A stretch of DNA of 64,000 bases. It comes from Musa acuminata AAA Group. Lineage: Eukaryota > Streptophyta > Magnoliopsida > Zingiberales > Musaceae. Location: NCBI RefSeq assembly GCF_036884655.1, contig NC_088339.1, forward strand, positions 26,927,501-26,991,500. The letters run 5' to 3'. A model generated the notes under the pieces. The model was not told where the DNA came from. It saw only the letters and a list, made by a program, of their open reading frames with translations, and ran no database searches. Made by a program: the position numbers and the translations under genes. Shown piece after piece: positions 26,101-37,061 of this stretch. Numbering within the stretch: the stretch's first letter is position 1; each line of letters starts with the position of its first letter.

Positions 26101-26670
26101 AGCAAACATGATCTAATTATGAAGAGACAAAGAATCGCAGACATACTGAGACATTAACTATTTTATTCTAAATTAATATGTATTATTTTCAGTAATCGAA
26201 CCTTCCATGCACTATCATAACTCGCAGAGGCACAATCAAGATTTTCAAAGATGGAAGCTTGTGTATAAGGTGCAAATCATTTACATTTGTCTAAACAATT
26301 CTACCTCGGCTTTTCGGATAACCAAAAAGACGAGAAATTTCACCACAATTTTCGTAGCGACGGAAGGAAATGAAGCAAGAAAAGAACATTTTATGATCAA
26401 TTACATAAACTGGGACAAAGATCGAACGTGGACAATTCACAACAACAAAAGAAGATATACAGATTATTACAAAAAAGCCCAGAGAGGCAGGATCGGATGG
26501 TACTGACGGGAGAGCAGGGTTCGCTTGCCAACGTTGGAGGAGCCGATGAGCAGGATCCCCGGCCGCGTCTCCACTGATGACGCGCCAGCGCCGCAGCTCG
26601 TCGCACCATCTCCCTTCCCCGTCGATCCGCAGCCGACGCTGAGAACCCTAGCCCTATGCCACGGTGGCAA
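23107..26670 (-). pseudogene. Probable pseudogene of the alpha/gamma-adaptin-binding protein p34 (AAGAB) homologue
   Basis: Minus-strand exon remnants: 26670-26508 (P-loop region ETRPGILLIGSSNVGKRTLL), 25540-25480, 25359-25226 (YYTADLSIWTAHLDEQFSI, LAMVFDMSD), 25002-24684, 24101-23974 (GDIQGIDRLYGALSAHMWPG, MILKSGNKTTNPSL) and a C-terminal part ending at 23107 (LTYEIGNIHDNFRLMPDSQR). This is the plant p34/AAGAB family, a Rab-like domain protein that chaperones AP-1/AP-2 adaptor assembly. Lesions: no in-frame ATG in the first exon; a phase clash between exons 2 and 3; a one-base shift near 24945-24950; another near 24871-24878; an in-frame TGA at 24860-24858; and the NKxD-type motif reads GKKTD. 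The last part also shifts frame around 23380. Several independent breaks point to a pseudogene. Sequencing indels could explain the one-base shifts but not the TGA or the missing start. Confidence 0.75.
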
Positions 26671-28256
26671 AGGCAGTGAAGCTCAAGCTTGAGATCGATG
26701 GTTTCTTCCGCGACTCTAACATACCCAAAACGAGAGGGAAAAAATAGTTGCCCGAATCATAAAGCAATCAATCAAGTTGCCGACGACTGCGAAGTGACGA
26801 GGTGACGATGGGACGAGGCGCGTCCATTTAATCATAAGTAATTATTAATTACTTATAAATAAATAAAATTACATAAAATAAAATAAAAAAATATGAACAT
26901 GGTTTTTGTTGACAGTATATAATCTTTCCCTCCACATTAGGATACATGTGAACATATACATGTATTTAAACATAAGCATATTTAGTACACAGTATAACTC
27001 ATCTTATGCTCTTCAATACCATGAGCCGATGTGCTTCATATTTACAAGCACTGGAATATGAAGTTACATATTTTAAACCACTTCCATGGCGACGCCTGAA
27101 TGAGTGTTTTCACAATTCAGTGTTTTGGTTTATTACTATATACCAAAGAAATATGTTATAATTAATATTTGGTGACAATTTAAGTATCATGTCGTATTGG
27201 AGAATAGTAAGAGTGAAACCTACTAAGAATATGTACCTGTGTGTATGTATCCTTGTCTGGCCAAGAATCTCTCTTGTCCAACATTTTCATCACTATCATA
27301 AACAATGATCATTGAACGATGTGGATTGTATATGGTCAACTTGTCACTTGGAGCAAGAAGAAGTATAGTTATTTTTTAGGTTACACAAAACAAATGCTCA
27401 AACTGCAGATGAGCATGGACTTGGAAATCTTTAAGATAGCAGTATTAGAGAACATTAATTAATGACAGTAGTCTCCAGAGTTTGTCCATGTCTAACACCA
27501 ATGGAAACAGATGTCCATGAACACGTCAACAGAGCACAGGAAACAATGCATACAACAGGAGTGTTTGCCAGTTAACAAATTTTAGTAATGATAATTGGCA
27601 AATGCAGAGGTCGTGATCTATGAAACCAGGAACCATCTCTCGACTGAAGCAGCAAAACCAAGCTTCATGGTGAAGTAACATGAATGATGAAAAGGAGGTC
27701 TTATGGGCTGAAGATAAACCATTGGATTCTACAGTTCAAGAGTGAAACCATATAAGCACATACAAAAAAAAATATAGAAAAGGGACAAACAAAGGATGAT
27801 GCACCAATGTGCAAAATCATTCAAAGAATAGCAGATGGATGCAGAAAAGTGACTGTGCATGAATATAGGATCGATTCCTTGTATTATGTTCCTGAGAATG
27901 CTGGTAAGCCATATTGAGTAGTAATGACACTGATGCAGCAAATCTTTCCCGCTAACAAAAAGAAGAATAGCTAAAAAACAGAAGTGGTGCTTAAGATCCC
28001 CCAGACCATTTCCTCAATCCATCTTAGACACGATGGTAAGGTGTGGTTGACTTGTCATGAAAAAGGATATTTAGCTCTAGGGTTTGAAATTCAGATATCC
28101 CATTTTGAACATCATACTTAATCTGACATCATTATAACTACTGAATTCTGCAGTCATTTTTTTTTCACTTATATTTGATAACCCAGATAAAGATAACATA
28201 GGAGGGGTAACAATTAGATAACAAGTATCTGAACACAACCTACACATATTCAATTA
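26671..28256. other. Intergenic; no gene supported
   Basis: The former promoter of the p34-like copy (GC-richer up to 26.83 kb), an AT-rich block at 26830-26900, then plain sequence downstream of the CDPK stop codon. No repeat or exon was recognised. Confidence 0.5.
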
Positions 28257-31200
28257 TTAAAAACCACCATCCCTCATGCTTATGTTCAAGGTATTTCTCA
28301 TCGTCCATCTACCCAATCCCATTGTGCCCCTTCGCATCATAGCAACAAACTCACCGTAGTCAATACGACCATCCTGAAATATAACAAAGACATAATAGTT
28401 AGGATTTGGAAAAATGATCAAGCTTCAAAACCATATTATGCAATATCATACTTTGAATTGTAAGACATCCAAGTAACTTTGAATTATTGGAAATCTGTGA
28501 AACATGGATAATTGAATTTGCATGATGTACACGTGCATTGTGTATGTATTAAATATCATACATACTACTTATTGAATATGTATCAAGTAAATTTTCTAGC
28601 TATTTAATTTTTAAATAGTTATTAAATAGACTGGCTTATTTTGGGATACTTGGCTAGTTCATGAATACATTAAGTTTGTCTTTCTAAAATGTTGGAACTT
28701 CTGGTTACAGATGATATGGATATCTGACTAGAGATATTGTTTAGCATGTAATTGATATTAATAAACCAAAAAAACACCCATCATTTATCACAAATTCTTG
28801 TTATCTTTTCCATTTTCTTGTAGTAGTCTACAGTCTAGACCTTGGTTAACACAAAACATTTAGAATATCAAGCTTCAAAATTGCAGGAAGTCTTTGCCGT
28901 AACACAAAACAAAGAAAAAATATTCTCATGTCTGGTCGATGTACAAGTAGATACTAGATACCACAATAAAGCAAATCTAGTCACTTCTTTTGCTTCTACA
29001 AGCCATAATGTCCCAACTATCCGGGATCAACTACATGAATCTTATTCCCACTTAGAGCTTTATTTATAGAAATATTACTAGTCAAACTAAAAGAAATCAA
29101 ATATAAATTTATTGTTTCTAATAAAACCTTTTCTCACCCTAGTAATCCTAATTATCTTATCTAACAAGTACGTTTACAGATCTCCTTAGAAAATGCACAT
29201 AACATTCCAACAGTTTTTCCTCACCTTTTCTTTCTAGTGAAATTACATCTAATCATACATGAATATAAATGTTCAATCTTTTCTAGTAGCCCCACATGTC
29301 AATCTCAACTCTTCGTGTTCACAACATTAATATTCTTAACGTATTGTCTCTAATTGCTCAACATTCCACCTCTTAAGTATTATTGATCTTATAACTATCT
29401 TATAAACTTTCATTTTAATCTAAGGGACACATGACAATCTCCAATCCTTCTTTTAGCTCTGGCGAACTGGTAGAAGTCTTTTTCCCAACCTTAGTATCTA
29501 ACTTATTATAAAAGTAGGGACGTCATGGCTTATTGCTTTTGTTGTTATTATCATAATTATTTGTACTTATAGTTATAATGCATCTTCCGAGGTTCTATTC
29601 ATTTTAAATTCTACCAAACCTTAGAACATGTTCTTGTTTTATTTACTTCTGGACACATCAATATGTGAAACATTCCTACTAAAGGAAAGTAAAGCTACCA
29701 TATTTCCATACAAGAAATTACTTACATTATCTTGATCTGCTTCTTTAATAATATCTTCAAGAATAACATCGGTCATGTTATGCTCTTTACAAGCTTGTTG
29801 AAGCTCATCAACAGTAATATAACCACTTCCATCTTTGTCAAAATATGAGAAGGCTGCGACTAAATGTTCTTCACGCTCCAGCTTGTTGAGATGTATTGTT
29901 GCCGCAATAAATTCACCATAATCAATGGTACCACTGTTGTCCACATCAGCCTGCATATAATTTGGAGTGTCAAAATTAAGCAAGCAAGTATTTCATTTTT
30001 CGCACTAAAATTATTATCTTGATGAATTGCATTAAATTTCCATGATCAAGAAGAAATAAAGAAGACATTAATAAATAAATTGTGAGAGTTGTTATACTCA
30101 GTGCCTATGAAATGAGATTTGTGCAAAGTCTTAGACCTGGAGAGAGATTCCATCTGAAGCAACATGTACCCTTCGTAGTTATCTTTTTCAGACCCAAGAT
30201 AGATTTTTTTAAAGTTAAGCTCATATATATTAGGGTTCAGTACAATCTTAATCTAAAAATGTGAAAGAAAGTAGAAGCTAAGAACAATTGATAGATAAAA
30301 TTCACACTTAACATGGCTAGTTTATATCAAGTCAAACACAACTTATGGCATTAGATCTGTTGCTGCATGACAGAAAAGATTTTCCTGTGCAACCAAATTG
30401 CCGTAGGAGAATAGAAGTTCTGCAAAAATAAGCATATGACAGGTCGCAGTTAAAAAAACCACATAATCCTGAATTAGGTTATTAAAAAAATTGATCAAGC
30501 AGTATATTCTGAGGTGTGAGTATGTTTGCTCTGAGCTCAAGCTCCTGTTGTATTATGTAGGTCCTTAATGGAGATTTGGAAACCATTTCATGATTGTACT
30601 TGAAACCGTTTCTCAGTGGCAAAATAACTCATTAGTTTTTAACACTAATCATTCAGATGCATATCAAAAAAGTAATTTTGGCGACATAAAAATCAAGAGT
30701 AAGTTGACATCACAAAGTTATGAAAAGTAATTTAACACAAAGAAACTTGCTAATCATATTAGATCATGCCCTTTGTCAAATAAAGGCTCAACAAAGACAT
30801 CTGCCACTTTCAAAGTTTGATAAACTTACAGCTTCCATAAGATCACGGATCTCTGTGTCCTTCAATGTAGAACCATATCGTCTCAATCCTGCTTTGAGCT
30901 CATCAAATGTAATTGCACCACTGTTGTCTGTGTCCATTGCTGTGAACATTTCTCTTAATCCAGCAATCTCCTCTTCTGAGAGGCTTTCAGCTATAACCTG
31001 ATAGGATAAGGAGCAGATGTTCAATAAAAACACCATTATAGACAAGAAAAACAAAAAAAATGCACATAAAATATCACATCATGGTGAAGACAAATTTATG
31101 TGTTCATTTGTGTAGTAATAACATCTCTTACAACTTGAGCATTACAAACAAGTATCAGTCCTGATAATTCTGCAAAGGCTGTTTAAGTTCATAGATTTAC

Positions 31201-34200
31201 TGACCCGCAAAGCCATCTTCTTTAACTTATTCATAGCTGAAAATTGTTTGAGACGAGAGAGGACAGCTGGATTTAGAGCTCGATCAGAAGCAACTCCCTG
31301 CTCACGAATCCAGGGATGAGCTGAAAACAAGGTGAATGGTACAATATGTCAGACAGTAAAATTTACATCTTGCCGGCTACTAAAGTGTTCAACATATAAT
31401 CTCTCATACCACATTAAATTTTGCTCTTGAGATTTTGACAATGCTCAAAGTTGATCAGAACTGTGACCTTGATGTTAACAGTATTGACCCATGCAGATAC
31501 CAGAACATGAAATAAAGGAACAAAATAACTCCTCTCTTTTGCACATCCAAGTCTCTCTTAAAAACCATGACCTCACACTATTCCACCTTATCTTTATGTA
31601 TATTGCTCTTACTTAGCAAAGCCATTAGCAGAAATTAGTGCATATCATTAACATCCTTGTTTCCATATATACAAGCCTACAGGAAAACCATTTGTAATTG
31701 TTTATAAAGAAGTGTCAAGTTGCATAAAGACAGCATGCATATAAGGGTGTGCACCAGAAAACATATCTAAAATGTCAATAAAATCAGACAAATAATCAGC
31801 AATTCAGATATATAGATAATTATGAATCTCAGTAACTCACAGAGGACTTGATGAGCTGTTAAACGTGCTGAAGGAGGAGAGCATAACATTTTCCTTATTA
31901 GATCTTTAGCACTGTCAGAAATCAGAGGCCATGGATCTGAGTCAAAATCAATGACTCCCTTCAGAACAGCATCAAATATTCCTTGCTGTGTTTCTGAAGA
32001 AAGAAGATTCAGAATGAGTAATTTGATAATCATGAGATTCAATAAGCATGAGAACATGAGTCATACCAGCCCAAAAGGGTGGCACACCACTTAACAATAT
32101 GTAGAGTATGACACCCGCAGTCCAGACATCTGCTTCAGGTCCATATTGTTTGCACAGTACTTCAGGAGCAACGTAGTATGGGCTTCCAACCACATCTGTG
32201 AATATCTGACCTGGAGATGCAAAGGATCTGAGTTAGTGAAACTCCAGATAAGAATGGCCATGTCGCATCAAGGGACCTGGGTGTCAAGGATTCAATTATT
32301 GGGAACAGTCTCTCCCACTTAGGGATACGGCTGCATATATTTGAACCTCCCCGAATCCCCATTTCCAGGATTCTCATAATTGGGTCACCCTATATTTAAT
32401 CAGGAGATCACTAACCAAGAGAATCACAAGTAGAGTATTCTATCACTTCACCGTCATGATTTAACAAACTCTGAGTTTTATTTGCATCTAGTATGGAACA
32501 CAAGCCTGACAGTGTGGAATTCACCTTTTCTTAAGTTTGTTTACAATTTTGTTTTTCTTTTGGTGCCATAGCAAACCACCCACTGATTTATTTACTATAA
32601 AATGATGGATATTTTACTTCCTGGGCCTCGGTTAAATTTTACCATCTTCTCTCTTTGCTTTTATTCATTATAGTGTATTCAAGACAAAATACGAAGCACG
32701 CATATTATTAAGCAAGCAAATAAAAGGATTGACAAATAATCAGTAACGTCAGAAAAATCTCCTCTGCTGCCTCAGATGAATGAAGGAAAATTGGACTTAT
32801 CTTTATGGATACATGGATGCCAGTCAAGAGTCGAGGTAATTACAAGAATGACACAATTTTGATAAACATTAGAAAAGCAAACACAATCGTTGCTTTTCCT
32901 AGTGCCTGAAAATCTTTACTACTTTTTTCAGTCATTTGCCCTAAGAATCCCCAAAAAAATTCTCTGTCGACCAGTTACAAAATAATTATAATTGATTCTT
33001 CCAATGTGTTGCAGCTAGACAGCATTGATTTCACCAATACAAGTTTGAGCAAAGTCTTGCTCAGAAGTAGCAATAGACAACCCACAAATGACACTGTTGC
33101 TGCAGTAAGATCAAAATTGGGCATCATCCACTCACATTAAGAGCCAGAAGTAGTAACCCAACTTTTTTTACTGCAGTTTTTAACTTCTGCAAGGCAAATA
33201 TATGAAGGAAGATTCCAACAAAGGCATAAATAATCTGCACTAATATAAAAAAACTTGAGACACTAAAAAGAATGAACTCTTTGTTTCAATAAAATCTTTG
33301 ATCAGTCAACTACTGAATCCTTATTTAGTAAATGCTACTACAAGCTCTTAGATTGTAGGATGCGGCAAAGAACAATGGTTGGCATAAATTGAGAAAACAG
33401 AAATCCAAAGAATCACACAAGAGGTAGTCCATGCAGCATACCATGAAAAGGGAACACGGCAAGCCAAATAGAACCAATAATTGAAACTACTAAAAAGACT
33501 GAACTCTTTGCTTCAATAACATCTTTGATCAGTCAACTATTTAATCCTTAATTAATTAATACAAGCTCTTAGATTGCAGGATGCAGCAAAGAACAATGGT
33601 TGGCATAAGTTGAGAAAACAGATATATCCAAACAATCACGCAAGAGGTAGTTCATGCAGCATACCATGAAAAGGGAACACAGCAAACCAACATAACTTGT
33701 CATTCTCACCTGGCTTGAAGAACACGGAGAGGCCAAAATCGATGAGTTTGAGAGACGAATCATCCTCCTTATTGACCAGTAAGAAATTCTCGGGCTTGAG
33801 ATCCCTATGCATAACCCCTAAAGAATGGCAAGCCTCGACAACCCCAACGATGATCCTGATCAGCTCGGCGGCCTTGCGCTCGCTGTAGTGCCCGCGCTCG
33901 ATGATCCGGTCGAAGAGCTCGCCGCCGCCGCACAGTTCCATGACGATGTGCACGCAGAGGGAGTCCTCGTAGGCGCCCTTGATGGTGACGATGTTCTTGT
34001 GGCCAGAGAGGTGGTGCAGGATCTGGATCTCCCGCCGCACGTCCTCCACGTCCTCCTTAGAGATGAGCTTCCGCTTGGTGATGGACTTGCAGGCGTACTC
34101 GGCGCCGGTGGCGAGCTCGGTGCAGAGGTAGGTGGTGCCGAACTGGCCCTGCCCGAGCTTGCGCCCAAGGGCATAGAGGTCGCGGATGTTGGGGGTGGGG

Positions 34201-34424
34201 TGCCCGAGGACGTGACAGCTGGTGCCGGCGCCGGCGGGGTCGACGCCCCGCCTCATGACGACAGCGACGGCGGTGACCGAGGCGGCGGGGGGGGCGGGCT
34301 TGGGGGTGTCGTCGTCGTCGGACGAGGAACTGGTAGAGGAGCAGGAGCGGCGGTTAGATGACGGCTTTGGGTGGGTGGGGTGGTGGTGTCTGCTACCGAA
34401 AAACCCTCGGCAGGTATTGCCCAT
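28257..34424 (-). CDS. Calcium-dependent protein kinase, group I (CPK5/6/26-like)
   Basis: Seven exons: 34424-33710, 32210-32067, 31993-31841, 31320-31205, 30997-30830, 29950-29726 and 28373-28257, all in phase, giving 545 residues. The protein begins MGNTCRG: Gly2 for N-myristoylation and Cys5 for palmitoylation, so membrane anchoring is likely. A Ser/Asp/Pro-rich variable domain follows. The kinase domain has GQGQFG (91-96), Lys113, HRDLKPEN (206-213) and DFG (229-231). After it come the autoinhibitory junction ([17 protein letters not shown]) and four intact EF-hands ([48 protein letters not shown]). The tail [12 protein letters not shown] is typical of the CPK5/6/26 branch, which relays calcium signals in immunity and ABA responses. 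The first exon is very GC-rich; later exons are not. Confidence 0.96.
28840..29640. repeat. Possible non-LTR retrotransposon remnant in CDPK intron 6
   Basis: Within the intron 29725-28374, the block from about 28,860 to 29,620 differs in texture from its flanks. On the minus strand it contains a segment around 29,000-29,040 (agtgggaataagattcatg, then gatcccggatagttggga) that resembles the 3' end of plant RTE-type LINEs and SINEs that share it. It is highly diverged and no reverse transcriptase domain can be read. Confidence 0.25.
32240..32400 (+). mobile_element. Au-like SINE insertion in CDPK intron 1
   Basis: The sequence has the order expected of the plant Au SINE: a tRNA-like B box (ggattcaat at 32288-32296), then gtctctcccacttaggg, atacggctgcatatatttga, cctccccgaatcccc, and a terminal gggtcaccct. 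About 32275-32391 is the clear core; the A box and the ends are uncertain. The copy is diverged and truncated or old. The identification rests on remembered family features, not an alignment. Confidence 0.55.
33255..33691. repeat. Tandem duplication of about 225 bp in CDPK intron 1
   Basis: Unit 1 (about 33255-33468) and unit 2 (about 33481-33691) are nearly the same: both contain ctttgatcagtcaact, caagctcttagattg, aaagaacaatggttggcata, catgcagcataccatgaaaa and gggaacac in the same order and spacing. Unit 2 ends only about 18 bases from the exon 1 splice donor. Confidence 0.92.
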
Positions 34425-37061
34425 CAAACGAGGTGAAGAGGTCGCATCGATGTTTTCTTTGGCTCTTCTTTTTCTCTCCGCCGATTTCGGGAGCGGATCG
34501 CAGAAATTGGAGCAGAACCGGAGCTGATCGTAAGCTGGGAAGCGATGAGATCGTTATCAGACAAGAACAACACGGACGCGAGAAGGGGAAGACGACGAAG
34601 TGAGGCGGGCGAAGAACGAGGGAAGGAAGAAGGTGCTGACCGACTCTGCTTCCCTCTAAAAAAAAAAAATCCAACTAAATGCAAGTAAAAGACAGATAAA
34701 GACCTTCCCACGCGCAATCCTTACCCATATTCTCATTCGAGGAGCTTACCTCCCGTGTCACTTGTGAAAAGAAACCTTTTTTCGCTGTCTCCACCATCCG
34801 AACCTCTCTCAATAGCCGACGTGCTACTTGCGGGTCCCACCTTTTATCCGGCCAATCATAGAAGAGGAAGGTTGGTCACGTCGGCATTACAAGATGACTT
34901 TTCCTCCGCTGTCCTTCGCTGCCATTGCAACTGATCGCGTAATCCACTCGCGTGTCTTATCGGCGTGGGAATAGGAACTTCTCCGGAGAAGATGACGCGG
35001 TTTGAGGGGCAGAAAAGAGAGCGGCCAGATACCCACCAAAAGACACACGCAGTGATGGGTGGTAGAGCCCATATTCCCTGAGATCGACGGTTCGGATCGT
35101 TTGGGTTTCTTTTGGAGGCTTCACTGCGCGTGAGGAAAAAGAGATCATTCCTCTTCTTGTCATTGGTCCAAGCGATCTTGTGCTCGTGGGCGGCGGATTC
35201 GCGTGCCGCGGCCACCTCTTGCACAACTCATCCTCCTCTGGTTCCGCGAGACGACGGAATTGACGCGCAAATCTTCATATGCGCAAGCATCAAGTACATG
35301 GTCTAATAGTTCCAGGGAAGACTATTAAATGGATAAGTTTCAAGCTTTCCATGGAAGACTATTATTATGCATGATCTAAACCTTAGTCTCAATCTTAATA
35401 TATCTTGATTAGTGATACCGTAATTTGGGAAAAATGACTGTTGCTACTATTATTTAAAGGTGCATCGAAGCGTTGACCAAACCAAAATGGATAGAGGTCA
35501 GTGTTGAGGTGGTTCAAAAGGCATTAAAATCCGTGAAAGTCAACTGCACCAGTAGTGAGAGACCATAAGTAAGATGAACAGGAGCACTTTAAATGCCCAA
35601 GGAAAAAGATCCTCTCGAGAAAATTTTTATGGGAATCATGATCTTAATGGTATCATCAGACGATCTATGCAGAGTAGTAAGTAATTGACTCCTTCCTACT
35701 CCTTTCGTTTTTACTTAGGTTGGATAGTCATGCTGGGGAAACCATCAAGGACAAAGTCAAGCACTGTCACATACCTAAGATGATAATTTTAAATCATCCT
35801 CAGGTGCACTGCTCGATCAGATTAATCGAGTCAAATATGATCAATAGTTTGGGATTTTAGATAGGTAATATCATTTACGTGGGCTTAATCATTTATGCTA
35901 AACAGGGTAAATGATATTACGTGTAACGTCAACAGCTTCCTACTATCATCATCATCAGCATGATCTCCTGTGGTAGGTGGTTGTACCCCATGGCAGCACT
36001 TTCCGAGCAAGGAAGAGAAGCACAACTTTCCTCTCGAGACGAGCATTGACGGACCACAACCATTATGTATGAACCCGTCACTTTCCAAGAGGATCATGAG
36101 GCAGCCATAGAAGAAGGTTGAACCTTGATGAAGGGTGGATCTCAACTACCTTGACGGAGACATGACGCATCCTTTCTTCTCTCTCTCACATTCTGTGTAC
36201 TCCGCAAGCCTGTGATACTCAGTTTGAAATTGGACCCTGAGATTAATGTTTACTAAGAAAGAGAGTAAATTATGGAGATAGTTTTTAGAAATCGTTTTGG
36301 CCCATTAATGTATTTTATAATAAAACAGGTGAGTTTGGCTCCATTAATGAACACCATTGACTTTGAAAGGTGACAATCAACTACTCAAATATGATGTTAG
36401 ACCAGTCAACACTGACTAATATGATCAGCAGTCTACAGAAGACCATATATTTATTTGAAAATTAAAATAAATATTTTGCAACTACAAGAAAATAAAATTG
36501 AGTTTTAATAATTATGATAGAGAAAAATTGTGGTAGCTGGGTATCCATCCATCTTGCTGTCATGTTGATAATAGCCAGCCATCAACACCATTTCCCGAGG
36601 GAATACAACGTAGCACCTCACTCTCCATGAAGGTTCTTAACTTGTCAACACTGGTTGGTGCATTTGAGTGTAAGATCAACATGCATGGAGAATATTTGGA
36701 CGGCAGACATTTTGGACCCAACAACCACAACATCATCTAAGACTCCTCTATTACTTCATGTAATTAAATATCCAAGTTCCATGGTACATCAATATATAAG
36801 GAAGGACCAGACGTCATGGGGCCAAATTAGTGGTCATCGTCCCCTTTTGCTTTCCTTCCCCTTTACGCTTTAGTGCTAGTGAGGTGAGATTGGCTAAGAA
36901 ACTGCAACATCACAGATGTGGATCACTGTAAGCTTAGAACATATCGACCAGGGGTCATGCAGGCTAAGCATTACACGGTATAACCAGTAATAAGCTTGGA
37001 AATTAAGGACATGTAGCCAATGTGAGGCAGCTTAACAATGGCGGAATCATCACTGAGAGAG
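34425..37061. other. Intergenic: CDPK promoter and unassigned sequence
   Basis: 34425 to about 34700 is the GC-balanced CDPK 5' untranslated region and promoter. 34.85-35.3 kb is GC-rich with short frames on both strands that start without ATG and match nothing I know. The remainder to the LecRK stop codon is AT-rich. A TATA-like element (tatataagg) lies at about 36794 on the plus strand with no gene after it. Confidence 0.45.

Noticed and set aside
33825..34361. 178-codon open frame on the plus strand opposite the CDPK first exon
   Set aside because: It is the complement of GC-rich kinase coding sequence; its product is low-complexity Gly/Ala/Asp/Val with no domain.
35000..35224. Overlapping minus-strand frames in the GC-rich patch near 35 kb
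   Set aside because: The longest lacks an ATG start and none shows a domain, splice pattern or match that I recognise.
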